41,277 nt of DNA, taken from the NCBI GenBank assembly GCA_029263015.1, contig JAJCYI010000055.1, positions 1-41,277 of the forward strand. The letters are read 5' to 3'. This DNA comes from Saprospiraceae bacterium (GTDB lineage Bacteria > Bacteroidota > Bacteroidia > Chitinophagales > Saprospiraceae). The notes under the pieces are model-generated. The model ran no database searches. It was not told the DNA's origin and worked only from the letters and a program-made list of their open reading frames with translations. Shown piece by piece: positions 32,430 to 41,277 of this stretch. The translations under genes and the position numbers were made by a program. Each line of letters starts with the position of its first letter. Position 1 is the first letter of the stretch.

Positions 32430-35363
32430 CTAAAAATCAACATTTACTCCAAATACAATAGTCCTTGACCTTGGGTAAATATTGCCGTCCCTGCCACCAA
32501 ATATTTCTGGATCGAGACCTTTATAGTTAGTTATCAGAATTGGGTTTTGCACGGTCGCAGATACTCGTAAGTTCCCGTCGCCTTTGAATGGTTGTCTAAA
32601 AGTATAGCCAGCGGTAATATGATCAATCCGCAGAAATGAACCGTTTTGTACAAAATGGTCACTCAAGAATTGAGGGACTTGGAAATCATTTATATTAATA
32701 TCGCTATGCTGGTTTTGTAAATATAAAGTCGGGTGATATAATGCCCCGTAATATGCTCCGGCTGAAGATATATTATTGTAAATGTAATTGCCAACGTTGG
32801 CCCTGCCTGCAAAAGAAAAGTCAAAATCCTTGTAATAAAAATTTGATGTGAACCCAAACGAATAATCGGGTGCAGGGTTTTCGAGTCGGTATTGGTCTTC
32901 GGAATTGACAATACCATCACCATTGCGATCCACATACAAGCCTTCGATAGGTACACCACTTTCATCGTAAACCTGCTCCCAAACGTAGAAAGAACTCGCT
33001 GGAAATCCGACACTGTGTATTTGAATAGTGCTGCCAACGCCTCCAAATATGCCTCCCGTCAGAACACCCTGAAATGTTGGATCGTCTGATGCCGTCAGTT
33101 TGGTGATTTCATTTTCATTATACGCAACGTTAAACCCTATTTCCCACTCTAAATCCTGTTTTTTTACTGGTATGACATTTACAGAAAATTCAACACCGGT
33201 ATTTTCTAAATTACCGATGTTGGTCGTGATGAAATTAGTCAAGTTAGTTCCAGCAGGCACAGGTATGTTGTTGAGCAAATCTTTGGTTTCCCGTTTATAA
33301 AACTCAACCGAACCATAGATCCGGTCATTCATCAATCCATAATCCAAGCCTATATTATAGGTAGTGGTTTCCTCCCATTTAATATTTGCATCGTAACCTT
33401 CTGGCCTCAAGGTATTGACGAATGTATCCCCAAATTGGTATTGTGCATTGTCGAAGCTGGCAAGGTAACGGGGCAGATAGGCATAAAGATCACCAATATC
33501 CTGTTGTCCTGTCACGCCATATCCAAGTCGAATTTTTAGCAATGATACAGCACCTACGCCGTCGTCCACTATTTTATAAGCAGCAGCTGCAGCGGGGAAG
33601 AGGCCCCATCTTGAATCTGGGGAAAACCTGGAAGTGGCGTCACTCCTCAAAGTGAAAGTCAGCAATAAATTGTCGAACAGGGTAAGGTTCGCTCGTCCAA
33701 ACAAGGACAAAAGGTAATACTCACCAAGCGACTCACCTTGGGTGATTTCAGAACCAGATATGTTTGAGTTAAAAAAATTGTTCTCAAAATAGAAATGTTG
33801 CCAAGAGTACCCGCCCATCACATCAAGTTTGGAATTACCATATTCTTCAACATAGTTCAGGTAAAACTCAAATAATGAATTTTCTTTTGTGTTGTCGTAA
33901 GTATTGGCAACCCCTCCACCATTTTGAGCATCAAAGGCGAACGAAGCGGTACCAGGGATATTTATTTTACCCTCACCAAATGATCGGTCGTAACCAAGAT
34001 TCAAATTTGCTCGGAGTTGTGGCAGAAAGGCAAACCGGTAATCAACAGAGCCGTTAACAATCAAGCGACCTACATTGGCTTCATCTTGTTTGAGGTTGAG
34101 CAATGCAAGCGGGTTGGCAGGTGCAAGTGGATTAGGGTCACCGTTTGCTTGTATCCAGGTGAAATATCCACCATTTAAGTCGTTGCCACTCATAATCGGC
34201 TGCGTTGGGTCAAATACAGCGGCAGCTCCGATTGCCCCCCTATCAGCAAAATGGTTAAAAGAACTGCTTCCTTTCAGGTTGAAATTTATTTGTAACCGGC
34301 TATCCAAGAACGTTGGAGACAAATTCAGGGAAGCCGTTGCCCTTTGGAATCGGTCTGTCTTCAAAACCCCATTTTTATTGGTAATGCCAAACGACAACCG
34401 GTAAGGCAAAAAGTCTCCCTCGAAACCAGAAATACTTAAGTTATGATCTGTGCCCACGCCAGTCTCGAAAATTTCACCTTGCCAATCAGTATTTGCATTC
34501 CCAAGAATAGTCCTTGCGGAATGTTCTGGTAGAAATTGTTCCTCAATAGTTGTACGGAATTCATCCGTAGTCATCATGTCAACCTTATCTAGGATCTTAC
34601 TAAATGAAATGTTGCCAGAGTAATTCATCCGGAATCGGTTACTTGCACTTCCTTTTTTAGTCGTTATCAAAATGACTCCGTTCGATGCCCTTGAGCCATA
34701 AATGGCTGTTGCGGAAGCATCTTTCAACACGGTAAAGGTCTCGATGTCATTTGGATTGACCACGTTCAAACTATTCCTCCCACCAGAAATCCCTCCATTA
34801 TCAAGAGGTATTCCATCGATTACGATTAGTGGGTCGTTGGAAGCCGATAACGATGACCCGCCCCTGATTCTGATTACCGCCCCGCCACCAGGATCAGCGC
34901 TTGGAGTAACCTGTACACCAGCAATTTTACCAGCTAAAAGTTCTTGGGCAGCTGTGATCGACCCTTTGTTGAAGTCTTTGGCGCCCACAGTTTGGATGGA
35001 TCCAGTTGCATCTTCCTTTTTGACAGCCCCATATCCAATGACCACAACTTCACTGAGCACTTCCCCAGATGAAAGTTGAATATCGAGGATGTTGGATGTT
35101 CCAATGCTCAGTATTTGTGTCGAATAACCAGTGTAGCTAATTTGTAGTTGGTACTGATCAGCTGGCAATTCTAAAGTATAACTGCCGTCAAGGTTTGTCA
35201 CAGTGCCCGTAGAGGTGCCTTCAATCAGGATATTTGCGCCAATTAATGGATCTCCAGTTTCGGCATCTGTAATTGTTCCGCTGATAGTCCTTTGCCCAAA
35301 CATGAGCGCGGGTATAAATACAGCAAAAAAGACGAGTGAAAATAAATGTGAAGTTCGTTTCAT
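32430..35363 (-). CDS. SusC/RagA-family TonB-dependent outer-membrane transporter
   Basis: A 977-residue transporter importing oligosaccharides across the outer membrane with TonB energy. A signal peptide ends near MFGQ. A CarboxypepD_reg-like beta-sandwich (RTISGTITDAETGDPLIGAN, to about residue 105) and a TonB-box/linker precede the plug (SIQTVGAKDFNKGSITAAQELLAGKIAGV, VIRIRGGSSLSASNDPLIVIDGIPL). The plug ends in the typical YGSRASNGVILITTKKG. A 22-stranded barrel closes with SRTIVFGVNVDF. The length is normal. It is first in the operon and divergent from the propeller/HTH regulator across 385 bp. Confidence 0.96.
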   Translation of the reverse strand: MKRTSHLFSLVFFAVFIPALMFGQRTISGTITDAETGDPLIGANILIEGTSTGTVTNLDGSYTLELPADQYQLQISYTGYSTQILSIGTSNILDIQLSSGEVLSEVVVIGYGAVKKEDATGSIQTVGAKDFNKGSITAAQELLAGKIAGVQVTPSADPGGGAVIRIRGGSSLSASNDPLIVIDGIPLDNGGISGGRNSLNVVNPNDIETFTVLKDASATAIYGSRASNGVILITTKKGSASNRFRMNYSGNISFSKILDKVDMMTTDEFRTTIEEQFLPEHSARTILGNANTDWQGEIFETGVGTDHNLSISGFEGDFLPYRLSFGITNKNGVLKTDRFQRATASLNLSPTFLDSRLQINFNLKGSSSFNHFADRGAIGAAAVFDPTQPIMSGNDLNGGYFTWIQANGDPNPLAPANPLALLNLKQDEANVGRLIVNGSVDYRFAFLPQLRANLNLGYDRSFGEGKINIPGTASFAFDAQNGGGVANTYDNTKENSLFEFYLNYVEEYGNSKLDVMGGYSWQHFYFENNFFNSNISGSEITQGESLGEYYLLSLFGRANLTLFDNLLLTFTLRSDATSRFSPDSRWGLFPAAAAAYKIVDDGVGAVSLLKIRLGYGVTGQQDIGDLYAYLPRYLASFDNAQYQFGDTFVNTLRPEGYDANIKWEETTTYNIGLDYGLMNDRIYGSVEFYKRETKDLLNNIPVPAGTNLTNFITTNIGNLENTGVEFSVNVIPVKKQDLEWEIGFNVAYNENEITKLTASDDPTFQGVLTGGIFGGVGSTIQIHSVGFPASSFYVWEQVYDESGVPIEGLYVDRNGDGIVNSEDQYRLENPAPDYSFGFTSNFYYKDFDFSFAGRANVGNYIYNNISSAGAYYGALYHPTLYLQNQHSDININDFQVPQFLSDHFVQNGSFLRIDHITAGYTFRQPFKGDGNLRVSATVQNPILITNYKGLDPEIFGGRDGNIYPRSRTIVFGVNVDF

Positions 35364-35748
35364 ACAATCGTAAATTTTATTGATACCTCGAAATGTAAGT
35401 GGTAAGCATCAACCGTTAGTGATCAGATGGATTTATGGAAGTTGTGATGCTAAAATGCATTCTTATTATTAGAGCCCAAATTTAGTAAAATAGTAGGCGT
35501 TTACACGATGAGATTCCTGATGTTTGAGAAACTGTCAAATGTTGTTAACTGTCACTTTATCAATAATATACGAATATGTGTCCACCTATTGTGCATTTAA
35601 CAGGCCACCAATTTTGGGCAAGAATAAGGGAGTTGAAAAAGTAAATAGAATTACAATGAACCTGATTTTTTTGTTCGGAAAAAATATCTTTTGAAAGAAA
35701 ACAGTATCTTGACGACTGACTTATTTTTACAGGATGTAATTGTAATTC
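35364..35748. other. Divergent promoter region between susC and its putative regulator
   Basis: A 385-bp AT-rich region without genes, which must hold the promoters of both susCDE and the regulator gene. One sequence matches the Bacteroidota minus-7 pattern toward susC (see 35477-35484). No palindromic operator could be picked out with confidence. Confidence 0.55.
35477..35484 (-). promoter_or_regulatory. Possible minus-7 promoter element for susC
   Basis: On the minus strand it reads TAAATTTG, an exact match to the Bacteroidota TAnnTTTG box, about 113 bp upstream of the susC start codon. No TTG/TTTG box lies at the expected upstream distance, so this is a weak prediction. Confidence 0.3.
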
Positions 35749-38712
35749 ATGATAGGTATTAATCTGAAATTCAAACTACAACTATACGCTCGCCTTATTC
35801 ATCAACTGCATAAATGCACGGTTCTACTATTCTTCGCCATTTTCCTAAGTGTTTTTCAAAAAAATGGGTTTTCTCAAAATACGCAGTACAGTATTTTCGA
35901 GATCAATGAAAATCTCTCCAGGGGATTGATAAAAGATGTGGTCACTGATAGCCTTGGTTATGTTTGGACTGCTACTGATGAAGGGGTGGTTCGGTTTGAT
36001 GGCGAGGAAACCACTTTTTTTAAGGATGCAATCAAAGGTGGCTTTGCCAAAGCATTTTGTAAAACCAAAAGTGGAAACCTATTTGTCCTCCACGATTTTG
36101 GCTTAACAGAAATCATCAGCCGCCTTGATACAGTTCGTTTTATTCAAATTTTACCAGGTGAATCGGTAGATGTGGATACCGCCCTTCATTATCCAAAGAC
36201 TATTTACGAAGATAAAAACGGAACTTTTTGGATTGGTGAAAACCAATCCATAGTTCGATACCAGAATGGGAAACTCAAGAAATACCGTTTCAATAACAAT
36301 ATGGCATTTGGTATTATCTCCCGCAGTTTTTCTTTTTCTGAAAATAATAATGGCATCCTGTGGGCCATTTCACACAGTGGACAACTTTTTCACTTTGATG
36401 TAGAAAAAAATGAATTTGTAAAACAACCTTTGGCTCAGCGGCTATTTGAAGTTAGCAGTCTCACAAAAATCAAGGGTAACACGTTTTGGGCTGGATCAAG
36501 GGATGGGTATTACGAACTTGAACTTTCCATACTGGATGAACCACTTAACTTGAACAGAAAAGGAGGGCCGTCAGGCATATCTTGTACAGCTTTGCTTACG
36601 GACAACGAATTGTTTGCAGGCACTTGGAAAGGTGGCGTTTTCTGGGCGGACTTAGAAAAATCACCGCTTGTATTTCATCGTATCAAACCGATGTCATTTA
36701 ACGACATCACCGGGTTTTCTTTTGACCAGAATAATGGATTATGGGCCTGCGGCCATGAAAATATTGCATTGCTTAAACCAGTGATGTTCGAGATTTTCAA
36801 ATTTGATACTCAAGTCAATCCTACTATTTCTTCAATTGGCGTAAATCCTGACAGTTCTATTCTGGTAATAACCGACCAGTTGGAAATCAATACACAGGAA
36901 ATTTATTTTATTGATAAAGATCGAATAAGATGGAAAATGGGACTCCCCCAAAAACCAGTTGGGAACATCCCTATGACTGCATATTTCGACGACCATAGAT
37001 TGTGGGTCGGTGACTTAGGGGGAGAGTTGTTTTCTTTTGAAAAATACACCAACAATGCTGTGAAGTGGAACGGAGTAATGAATAGTAACAGTCCAATATC
37101 TAGTATTGCCAAAGATCACAAAGGCAACCTTTGGATTGCTGGAAATAAAAATCATGGATTGATCCGGATTGACAAAAATGGGAAGACTCTTTTTTATAAT
37201 AATAATGGTCTCGATAATAGTAAGGTTATTTATATGGCGGAGAACAACGAGGTTTTTGCTGGTGGAACTGGGGTAGAAAACTATTTATTCAAATACGACT
37301 CAGAGGAAGATGTTTTTAAAAATTACAGTTTACCAATTGAATTTGAAGTGAATAATGATTTTGCGGTAATTGATATCATAGAAAACAAAGATAATGATTT
37401 AGTTTTGGCCACCAATAATGGCGTAATCATATACCATTTATCTGGAGACAATAAAAGAATATCTCATGTTGATCTTCGGGAAGTACCAATTGCAGAGCCA
37501 ACAAATGCATTGGCTATTTCTAAGGATGGGACGCTCTGGGCTTCTACGACGAGTGGTTTGGTAGCGCACAATGATAATTCCTCTTTTCTTTTTGACAAAT
37601 TATCTGGACTGCCAAGTAGTAGCCTTTCAGACAAGGGGTTGGTATTTGATTATGAGGACAATTTGTGGGTCGCTACTGCTCGAGGACTTACTATATTCAG
37701 GCGATCAAATTCCAATTTCAAGGTTACTCCAAAACCATTTTTTAATACAATTGTTGCCAACGGAAAAAATAATAAAATTCAATCTTCTCTTCATCATACA
37801 TTTCCATATAATTCTAATTTGGAAATTGGATTTATTTCACTTTCATATCCGACGGCCCAAGTGAAATATAAAAGCAGGATATTGGAAAAAGACACTTCAT
37901 GGTCATCTCCAAACAGTACGAAACAGCGTTATTTAGGGGGACTTGCTTCGGGAGAATATACTTTGCAAATCATTGCCCAGCAACAGGAAGGAATGCTTTG
38001 GAGTGAGCCAGCTTCCTTGAAATTTGAAATATTAAAACCCTGGCATGAACAATGGTGGGTCATAGTTTTGTTTGGCATTTTGTCGATTGGATTAATTGTC
38101 TTAATAACCCGGTTGTATAATATTAATTTAATTAAACAAAAGAAAAGGTTGGAATCTACCGTAAAAGAAAGAACAGCAGAATTGAGTAGGAAAAATAATG
38201 AAATCATTGAGCAACAAAAACACATCATTGAGCAAAATGAACACGTGAGGAAATTAAAGGAAATTCAATATCAGAATGACTTGGGACATAAGAACAAAGA
38301 GCTTACAACGCACACACTCAACCTTATTCAAAAAAACCAGACTTTAAAGGATTTGAGGCTAAAAATAAACCAAACTATACGCAGTTCTTCAAAAAGCTCT
38401 TATCAAGAAATGAGAAGGTTGCTGAATTTGATAGATTATAGTTTCAGGAAGGATGAAGAATGGGATAATTTTAAATTATATTTTGAAGAAGTTCACGTTG
38501 GCTTTTTTGAGGAATTAATTGAAAGGCATACGAAACTAACTTCACAAGATTTAAGGCATTGTGCCCTGATCCGGTTAAATCTGAGTATAGAAGAAATGGC
38601 CACTATTGTTGGAATTTCAGCAGACAGTATTAAGACGGCCCGATTTAGATTAAAGAAAAAAATGGAGCTTGATTCCAACATGGATTTGCTGGAGTATATA
38701 ATGAAAGTATGA
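35749..38712 (+). CDS. Membrane-spanning propeller/Y_Y_Y/HTH transcriptional regulator of the sus locus
   Basis: A 987-residue one-component regulator. After a signal/anchor (CTVLLFFAIFLSVFQ), a periplasmic Reg_prop-type two-bladed propeller sensor fills about residues 45-650 (NLSRGLIKDVVTDSLGYVWTATDEGVVRF, SSIAKDHKGNLWIAG, GLVFDYEDNLWVATARGLTIF). A Y_Y_Y-type Ig domain (about 680-760, SGEYTLQIIAQ) leads to one TM helix (WWVIVLFGILSIGLIVLI, about 768-788). A coiled coil (KERTAELSRKNNEIIEQQK) follows, then a cytoplasmic helix-turn-helix (about 931-987, LSIEEMATIVGISADSIKTARFRLKKKM). There is no histidine-kinase or receiver domain, so DNA binding is at the membrane. It is divergent from susC and probably controls that operon in response to a glycan; the ligand is unknown. 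It converges, with a 7-bp gap, on the GT2-like gene. Confidence 0.92.
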   Translation: MIGINLKFKLQLYARLIHQLHKCTVLLFFAIFLSVFQKNGFSQNTQYSIFEINENLSRGLIKDVVTDSLGYVWTATDEGVVRFDGEETTFFKDAIKGGFAKAFCKTKSGNLFVLHDFGLTEIISRLDTVRFIQILPGESVDVDTALHYPKTIYEDKNGTFWIGENQSIVRYQNGKLKKYRFNNNMAFGIISRSFSFSENNNGILWAISHSGQLFHFDVEKNEFVKQPLAQRLFEVSSLTKIKGNTFWAGSRDGYYELELSILDEPLNLNRKGGPSGISCTALLTDNELFAGTWKGGVFWADLEKSPLVFHRIKPMSFNDITGFSFDQNNGLWACGHENIALLKPVMFEIFKFDTQVNPTISSIGVNPDSSILVITDQLEINTQEIYFIDKDRIRWKMGLPQKPVGNIPMTAYFDDHRLWVGDLGGELFSFEKYTNNAVKWNGVMNSNSPISSIAKDHKGNLWIAGNKNHGLIRIDKNGKTLFYNNNGLDNSKVIYMAENNEVFAGGTGVENYLFKYDSEEDVFKNYSLPIEFEVNNDFAVIDIIENKDNDLVLATNNGVIIYHLSGDNKRISHVDLREVPIAEPTNALAISKDGTLWASTTSGLVAHNDNSSFLFDKLSGLPSSSLSDKGLVFDYEDNLWVATARGLTIFRRSNSNFKVTPKPFFNTIVANGKNNKIQSSLHHTFPYNSNLEIGFISLSYPTAQVKYKSRILEKDTSWSSPNSTKQRYLGGLASGEYTLQIIAQQQEGMLWSEPASLKFEILKPWHEQWWVIVLFGILSIGLIVLITRLYNINLIKQKKRLESTVKERTAELSRKNNEIIEQQKHIIEQNEHVRKLKEIQYQNDLGHKNKELTTHTLNLIQKNQTLKDLRLKINQTIRSSSKSSYQEMRRLLNLIDYSFRKDEEWDNFKLYFEEVHVGFFEELIERHTKLTSQDLRHCALIRLNLSIEEMATIVGISADSIKTARFRLKKKMELDSNMDLLEYIMKV

Positions 38713-38719
38713 TCGCTGG

Positions 38720-39673
38720 TTAGGAAAATCTTTTTACGCTTTCAAGGATGTACATGGGGCGGTGCTTTATTTCTTGGTATATATTGGCCAGATAAATGGA
38801 CATGATATAAAGCATTAAACAAGTGATGGCGAAAAAGATAGAAGTAAGGACAACCAAAAAAGTCCATCCTGGCAGAGCGTCATGATATGTGCCCAAAAGG
38901 TCAACTTGTGTTATTTTGACTTTTACTGCATTCACGATAACAATCACCATAAACGCGATAGAAATCAAAAATATCCACAATAAGAGCGACCTTAAAAAAG
39001 TGGTAAATGAAGAAATAGCCACCAGTGAGGTACGGAACTTTTCTGTAAAATTAGAATTGTCTTCAATCAGTGGTTCATCTACTTCAATATACGAGGTGCG
39101 ATAGCCGATGATGGAATATATGGCTTTCATATACCGAAGGTTTTCCCGAAGTCTTAAAAGTGAATTTAATGCCCTGCGTGAAATAATCCGACTGTCGTGT
39201 GCCCTGTCATCAATATTGAATTCAGAATAATTTTTTAAAATCAAGTAAAATAATTTATACAGGAGTTTAAACCGTTTTTTACCAATCCTTTTTTTGCCTT
39301 GCAAATAAACTATATCGGACCCAGTTGAGCTTTTTAAATATAGTTGTTCAATCAACTCGGGTTTTTTATAAAAATTAAAATCAAAAATAACGGTGTAGTC
39401 CCCGTTTGATCGGTCAAGGCCCGCCACTATCGCATGGTTCCTGTTGACTGGAGAAGACAAATTGAGCATGAAAATATTTTGTTTCAGACTTGCAGGAAGC
39501 TCATTTATTTCTTTGTAAAAGTCACTTGCGTGACTATTGTTTACTAATATTATTTCAAAGTCTGAAAAAGCACTTTTTAATATCCCATATAAATTATTGA
39601 GGTATTCTGGTAATATTTCTATATCACCTGGTTTTTCTATGACTGCTACTATCGAAATAAAACTATTGTGCAC
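38720..39673 (-). CDS. GT2-like membrane glycosyltransferase homolog with altered DxD motif
   Basis: A 317-residue protein of the polyprenyl-phosphate-type GT2 group (GtrB/DPM1-like). It has an N-terminal GT-A domain (FISIVAVIEKPGDIEILPEYLNNL, FEIILVNNSHASDF, NRNHAIVAGLDRSNGDYTVIFD), then a membrane-proximal region and two TM helices (about 228-255 and 270-297). Active family members have an MDADLQ-type DxD motif; here the site reads FDFNFYKKPEL (D98, N100), so the second Asp is lost. The usual DTGDFRL segment is replaced by RAHDSRIIS. It may be inactive or use a different donor. The gene is AT-rich and ends 7 bp from the convergent regulator gene. It has no glycan-synthesis neighbours here. 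Confidence 0.82.
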   Translation of the reverse strand: MHNSFISIVAVIEKPGDIEILPEYLNNLYGILKSAFSDFEIILVNNSHASDFYKEINELPASLKQNIFMLNLSSPVNRNHAIVAGLDRSNGDYTVIFDFNFYKKPELIEQLYLKSSTGSDIVYLQGKKRIGKKRFKLLYKLFYLILKNYSEFNIDDRAHDSRIISRRALNSLLRLRENLRYMKAIYSIIGYRTSYIEVDEPLIEDNSNFTEKFRTSLVAISSFTTFLRSLLLWIFLISIAFMVIVIVNAVKVKITQVDLLGTYHDALPGWTFLVVLTSIFFAITCLMLYIMSIYLANIYQEIKHRPMYILESVKRFS

Positions 39674-39739
39674 TTTATATTTATGGTTTTTGATTTATGA
39701 CCTATTTTGCATTATAAATCATCAATCAATATTTATAAA

Positions 39740-40867
39740 TCAACTGCTCATCAATTCTTCGTAAAATATTTTTTCCGAAGAATTTGCCCAAATGGAAGCC
39801 CGCTTCATGAACTGGCGATAGTTTTCATACACCTTTTTTGCAAACGGATCCGATTCTGCTAATTCTTGAACCACTTCTTCGGTGTAAATTTTTAATTGCG
39901 CCAGCACATCCTTTGGGTATTTTCTTAAATCTACGTTTTCTTCTTTAATGAGTTTCTCCAAATAGATGGCATTTTTGACCTCAAATTCTGAGAGCATCCA
40001 ATGGTTGACGCGGTAAGATGCAGTCCTGACAATCTGTTGCAGGTCAATGGGCAATGCTTCAAATTTATCTTTGTTGACGATCACTTCCAATACCGAACCT
40101 GTTTCGTGCCAGCCAGGTGAGTAATAGTACTTGGCAATTTGGTGGAAACCGATCAAATAATCGTGATAAGGACCGATCCATTCAGTTGCATCTATGACGC
40201 CCCTTTCAAGTCCTGTGAAGATTTCTCCACCAGCAAGGAGCACAGGTGTTCCGCCTGCTTTTTGCAGGACTTTTGCACCAAGTCCCGGCATCCTCATTTT
40301 CAATCCATCAAAGTCGGCCATCGAGTTGATTTCCTTGTTGAACCATCCACCCATCTGAAATCCGGTGTTCCCGCCAGGAATAGGAATGAGGCCAAAATCT
40401 GAATAAAGTTCTTCCCATAGTTTCAAACCGTCCCCGCCCATCATCCAGGCATTTGCCTGCTGGGCATTCATGCCAAATGGGATTGTTGTGAAAAAAGCTG
40501 CTGCTGGGGCTTTACCTAACCAATAATAGGATGCCCCACTGCCTAATTCAGCAGCCCCATTTCTCACTGCATCGAATGTCTCCAGGGCAGGTACTAATTC
40601 GCCTCCGCCATATACCTTGATTTCCATCCTTCCTCCTGACATTTCGTTCACCCATTTCGCAAACAAAGCGCAGCCTTCCCCGACTACAGGAAAATTGGGT
40701 GGCCAGGTTGTCACCATCCGCCACGCATGTTTTTTGTTGGTGATAACACCAGGTGCAGATTGTGACTGCGCCGATTGGCCTCCACCAAGTCCTCGAATCA
40801 CAAACGGGAGTGCAATAGTGCCAGCGGCAATGCCCTTTATGAAGTTTTTCCTTTTTAACTTGCTCAT
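39740..40867 (-). CDS. TRAP transporter substrate-binding protein (DctP-like)
   Basis: A 375-residue periplasmic solute-binding protein of the DctP/TRAP family. The N-terminal signal contains RKNFIKG plus a hydrophobic stretch, resembling a Tat signal with RK in place of RR. The mature part has WRMVTTWPPNFPVVGEGC, KVYGGGELVPALETFDAVRNGAAELG, the family signature MADFDGLKMRMPGLGAKVL with its conserved Arg for carboxylate binding, and GLERGVIDATEWIGP. In TRAP systems it delivers organic acids to DctQM membrane subunits. Those subunits are not in the window; they could lie beyond its right end or elsewhere. The start at MSKLKRKNF is chosen; an open extension of 35 codons precedes it but runs through low-complexity TTTTGAG-like repeats. 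Confidence 0.92.
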   Translation of the reverse strand: MSKLKRKNFIKGIAAGTIALPFVIRGLGGGQSAQSQSAPGVITNKKHAWRMVTTWPPNFPVVGEGCALFAKWVNEMSGGRMEIKVYGGGELVPALETFDAVRNGAAELGSGASYYWLGKAPAAAFFTTIPFGMNAQQANAWMMGGDGLKLWEELYSDFGLIPIPGGNTGFQMGGWFNKEINSMADFDGLKMRMPGLGAKVLQKAGGTPVLLAGGEIFTGLERGVIDATEWIGPYHDYLIGFHQIAKYYYSPGWHETGSVLEVIVNKDKFEALPIDLQQIVRTASYRVNHWMLSEFEVKNAIYLEKLIKEENVDLRKYPKDVLAQLKIYTEEVVQELAESDPFAKKVYENYRQFMKRASIWANSSEKIFYEELMSS

Positions 40868-40872
40868 GAAGG

Positions 40873-40901
40873 TAAGTTTTTGAGTTTTGAGTTTCTGAGT
40901 A
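40873..40901. repeat. Short TTTTGAG-type tandem units before the TRAP gene
   Basis: TTTTTGAGTTTTGAGTTTCTGAG is made of three similar 7-8 bp units in the leader of the TRAP gene. Complementary CTCAAACTCTCAAAAACTCTC-like units lie at about 32402-32425, just after the susC stop. A simple repeat with unknown role. Confidence 0.5.
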
Positions 40902-41089
40902 TAGTTCCTTAAAATCAACGTCCTGATTTTGATGGTGCAACCTAAAATGCCAAAAATAATGGAAGCACCCAATTATTGAAAAGAATAGCCGAATTTAATA
41001 ATAGTGAGCAAGGCGGTAGGCAGAAGGTGGTAAGTTTAAAAATATTGGTTCTTTGACAAATACCGTGGTTTTGGTTTTCGGAGTAGGTC
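40902..41089. other. Intergenic region at the right end of the window
   Basis: AT-rich sequence upstream of the TRAP gene with no gene seen; it leads into the cluster of repeats that fills the end of the window. Confidence 0.4.
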
Positions 41090-41122
41090 AAAGGTGACAC
41101 CTTTCCAAAAGGTGTCACCTTT
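41090..41122. repeat. AGGTGACACCTTT palindrome, copy 2
   Basis: AAAGGTGACACCTTT and its complement around a short CCA spacer, 33 bp in all. It is the same family as 10563-10597, again in intergenic DNA. Confidence 0.9.
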
Positions 41123-41139
41123 AGGCTCTCGTTTACAGT

Positions 41140-41277
41140 AAGTAGGTGAACTCAAATAATCGACACTTTTGGCGGCCTCTTTTTCCGCCATACTTTGTTA
41201 AAAAAAATGACCGTAGCTATGGCTATGCTAATTTTTTTTGCCTTGTCTGACGAAAAAACCTGCCTGCCGGTAGGCAG
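41140..41277. repeat. Partial second copy of the MITE-like element, cut by the window end
   Basis: It starts AAGTAGG and shares, in order, TTTTGGCGGC, a GTTAAAAAAA run, CCGTAGCT.TGGCTATGCT and TTTTTTTG.CTTGTC with the element at 26637-26797. The final 19 bases (41259-41277) match the CCTGCCTGCCGGCAGGCAGG palindrome of 17898-17917 with one change, so two repeat families adjoin here. The right end is outside the window. Confidence 0.7.

Noticed and set aside
35641-35700. Promoter for the sus regulator (TTTG at 35670 and TATCTTTT at 35685)
   Set aside because: Spacing between boxes is about 11 bp, far shorter than the roughly 19-20 bp expected, and the second box is imperfect.

Overview
This window looks like part of a chromosome from a Bacteroidota bacterium, most likely of the Saprospiria (Saprospiraceae/Lewinella-like) lineage. 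The evidence is several secreted multidomain proteins with HYR, SprB-type and dockerin-like repeats, type IX secretion (T9SS) C-terminal sorting domains, a SusC/SusD/SusE locus, a Y_Y_Y-domain regulator, a LeuRS with lineage-type insertions, A-rich start contexts without clear Shine-Dalgarno sites, and AT-rich intergenic DNA full of perfect palindromes. No tRNA, rRNA, CRISPR array, phage or transposase gene was seen.

Layout. (1) 0.16-7.0 kb, minus: two tandem paralogous giant secreted HYR/dockerin-like proteins; the downstream one ends in a cohesin-like module plus a T9SS sorting domain, the upstream one lacks both. (2) 7.5-10.5 kb, plus: leuS, preceded by a long imperfect hairpin and carrying a palindromic repeat element inserted in frame in its editing region. 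(3) 10.6-11.1 kb, minus: a small lipoprotein with two BamE-like half motifs. (4) 11.5-17.6 kb, plus: a 1518-residue M43 (pappalysin-type) metalloprotease with SprB-like repeats and a sorting domain, then a lipoprotein and an outer-membrane protein, both unrecognised. (5) 18.0-19.9 kb, plus: a secreted PQQ-like beta-propeller protein, with a terminator separating it from the next block. (6) 20.1-26.0 kb, minus: a tolC-mfp-rnd tripartite efflux operon. (7) 26.2-28.0 kb, minus: a VOC protein, a DUF4199 membrane protein and a membrane-anchored LuxR-type regulator. (8) 28.3-28.7 kb: a small sorting-domain-like protein. (9) 29.0-35.4 kb, minus: susC-susD-susE glycan (probably alpha-glucan) uptake operon, with a divergent membrane-spanning propeller/Y_Y_Y/HTH regulator at 35.7-38.7 kb. 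(10) 38.7-40.9 kb, minus: a GT2-like membrane protein with an altered catalytic motif and a TRAP-type periplasmic binding protein.

How they work together. The clearest functional unit is the Sus-like locus: the regulator probably senses a periplasmic glycan signal and controls susCDE, and SusD carries two inserted SusE-like modules closely resembling those of the neighbouring SusE. The efflux operon is a self-contained unit. The large secreted proteins depend on a T9SS encoded elsewhere.

The most interesting signals are the SusE modules inside SusD, the palindromic repeat translated inside leuS, and small repeat elements with terminal inverted repeats that share a GTAGCTACGGCTATGC core. No wholly new defence or mobile system was evident. 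All calls come from reading the sequence, with no database search.
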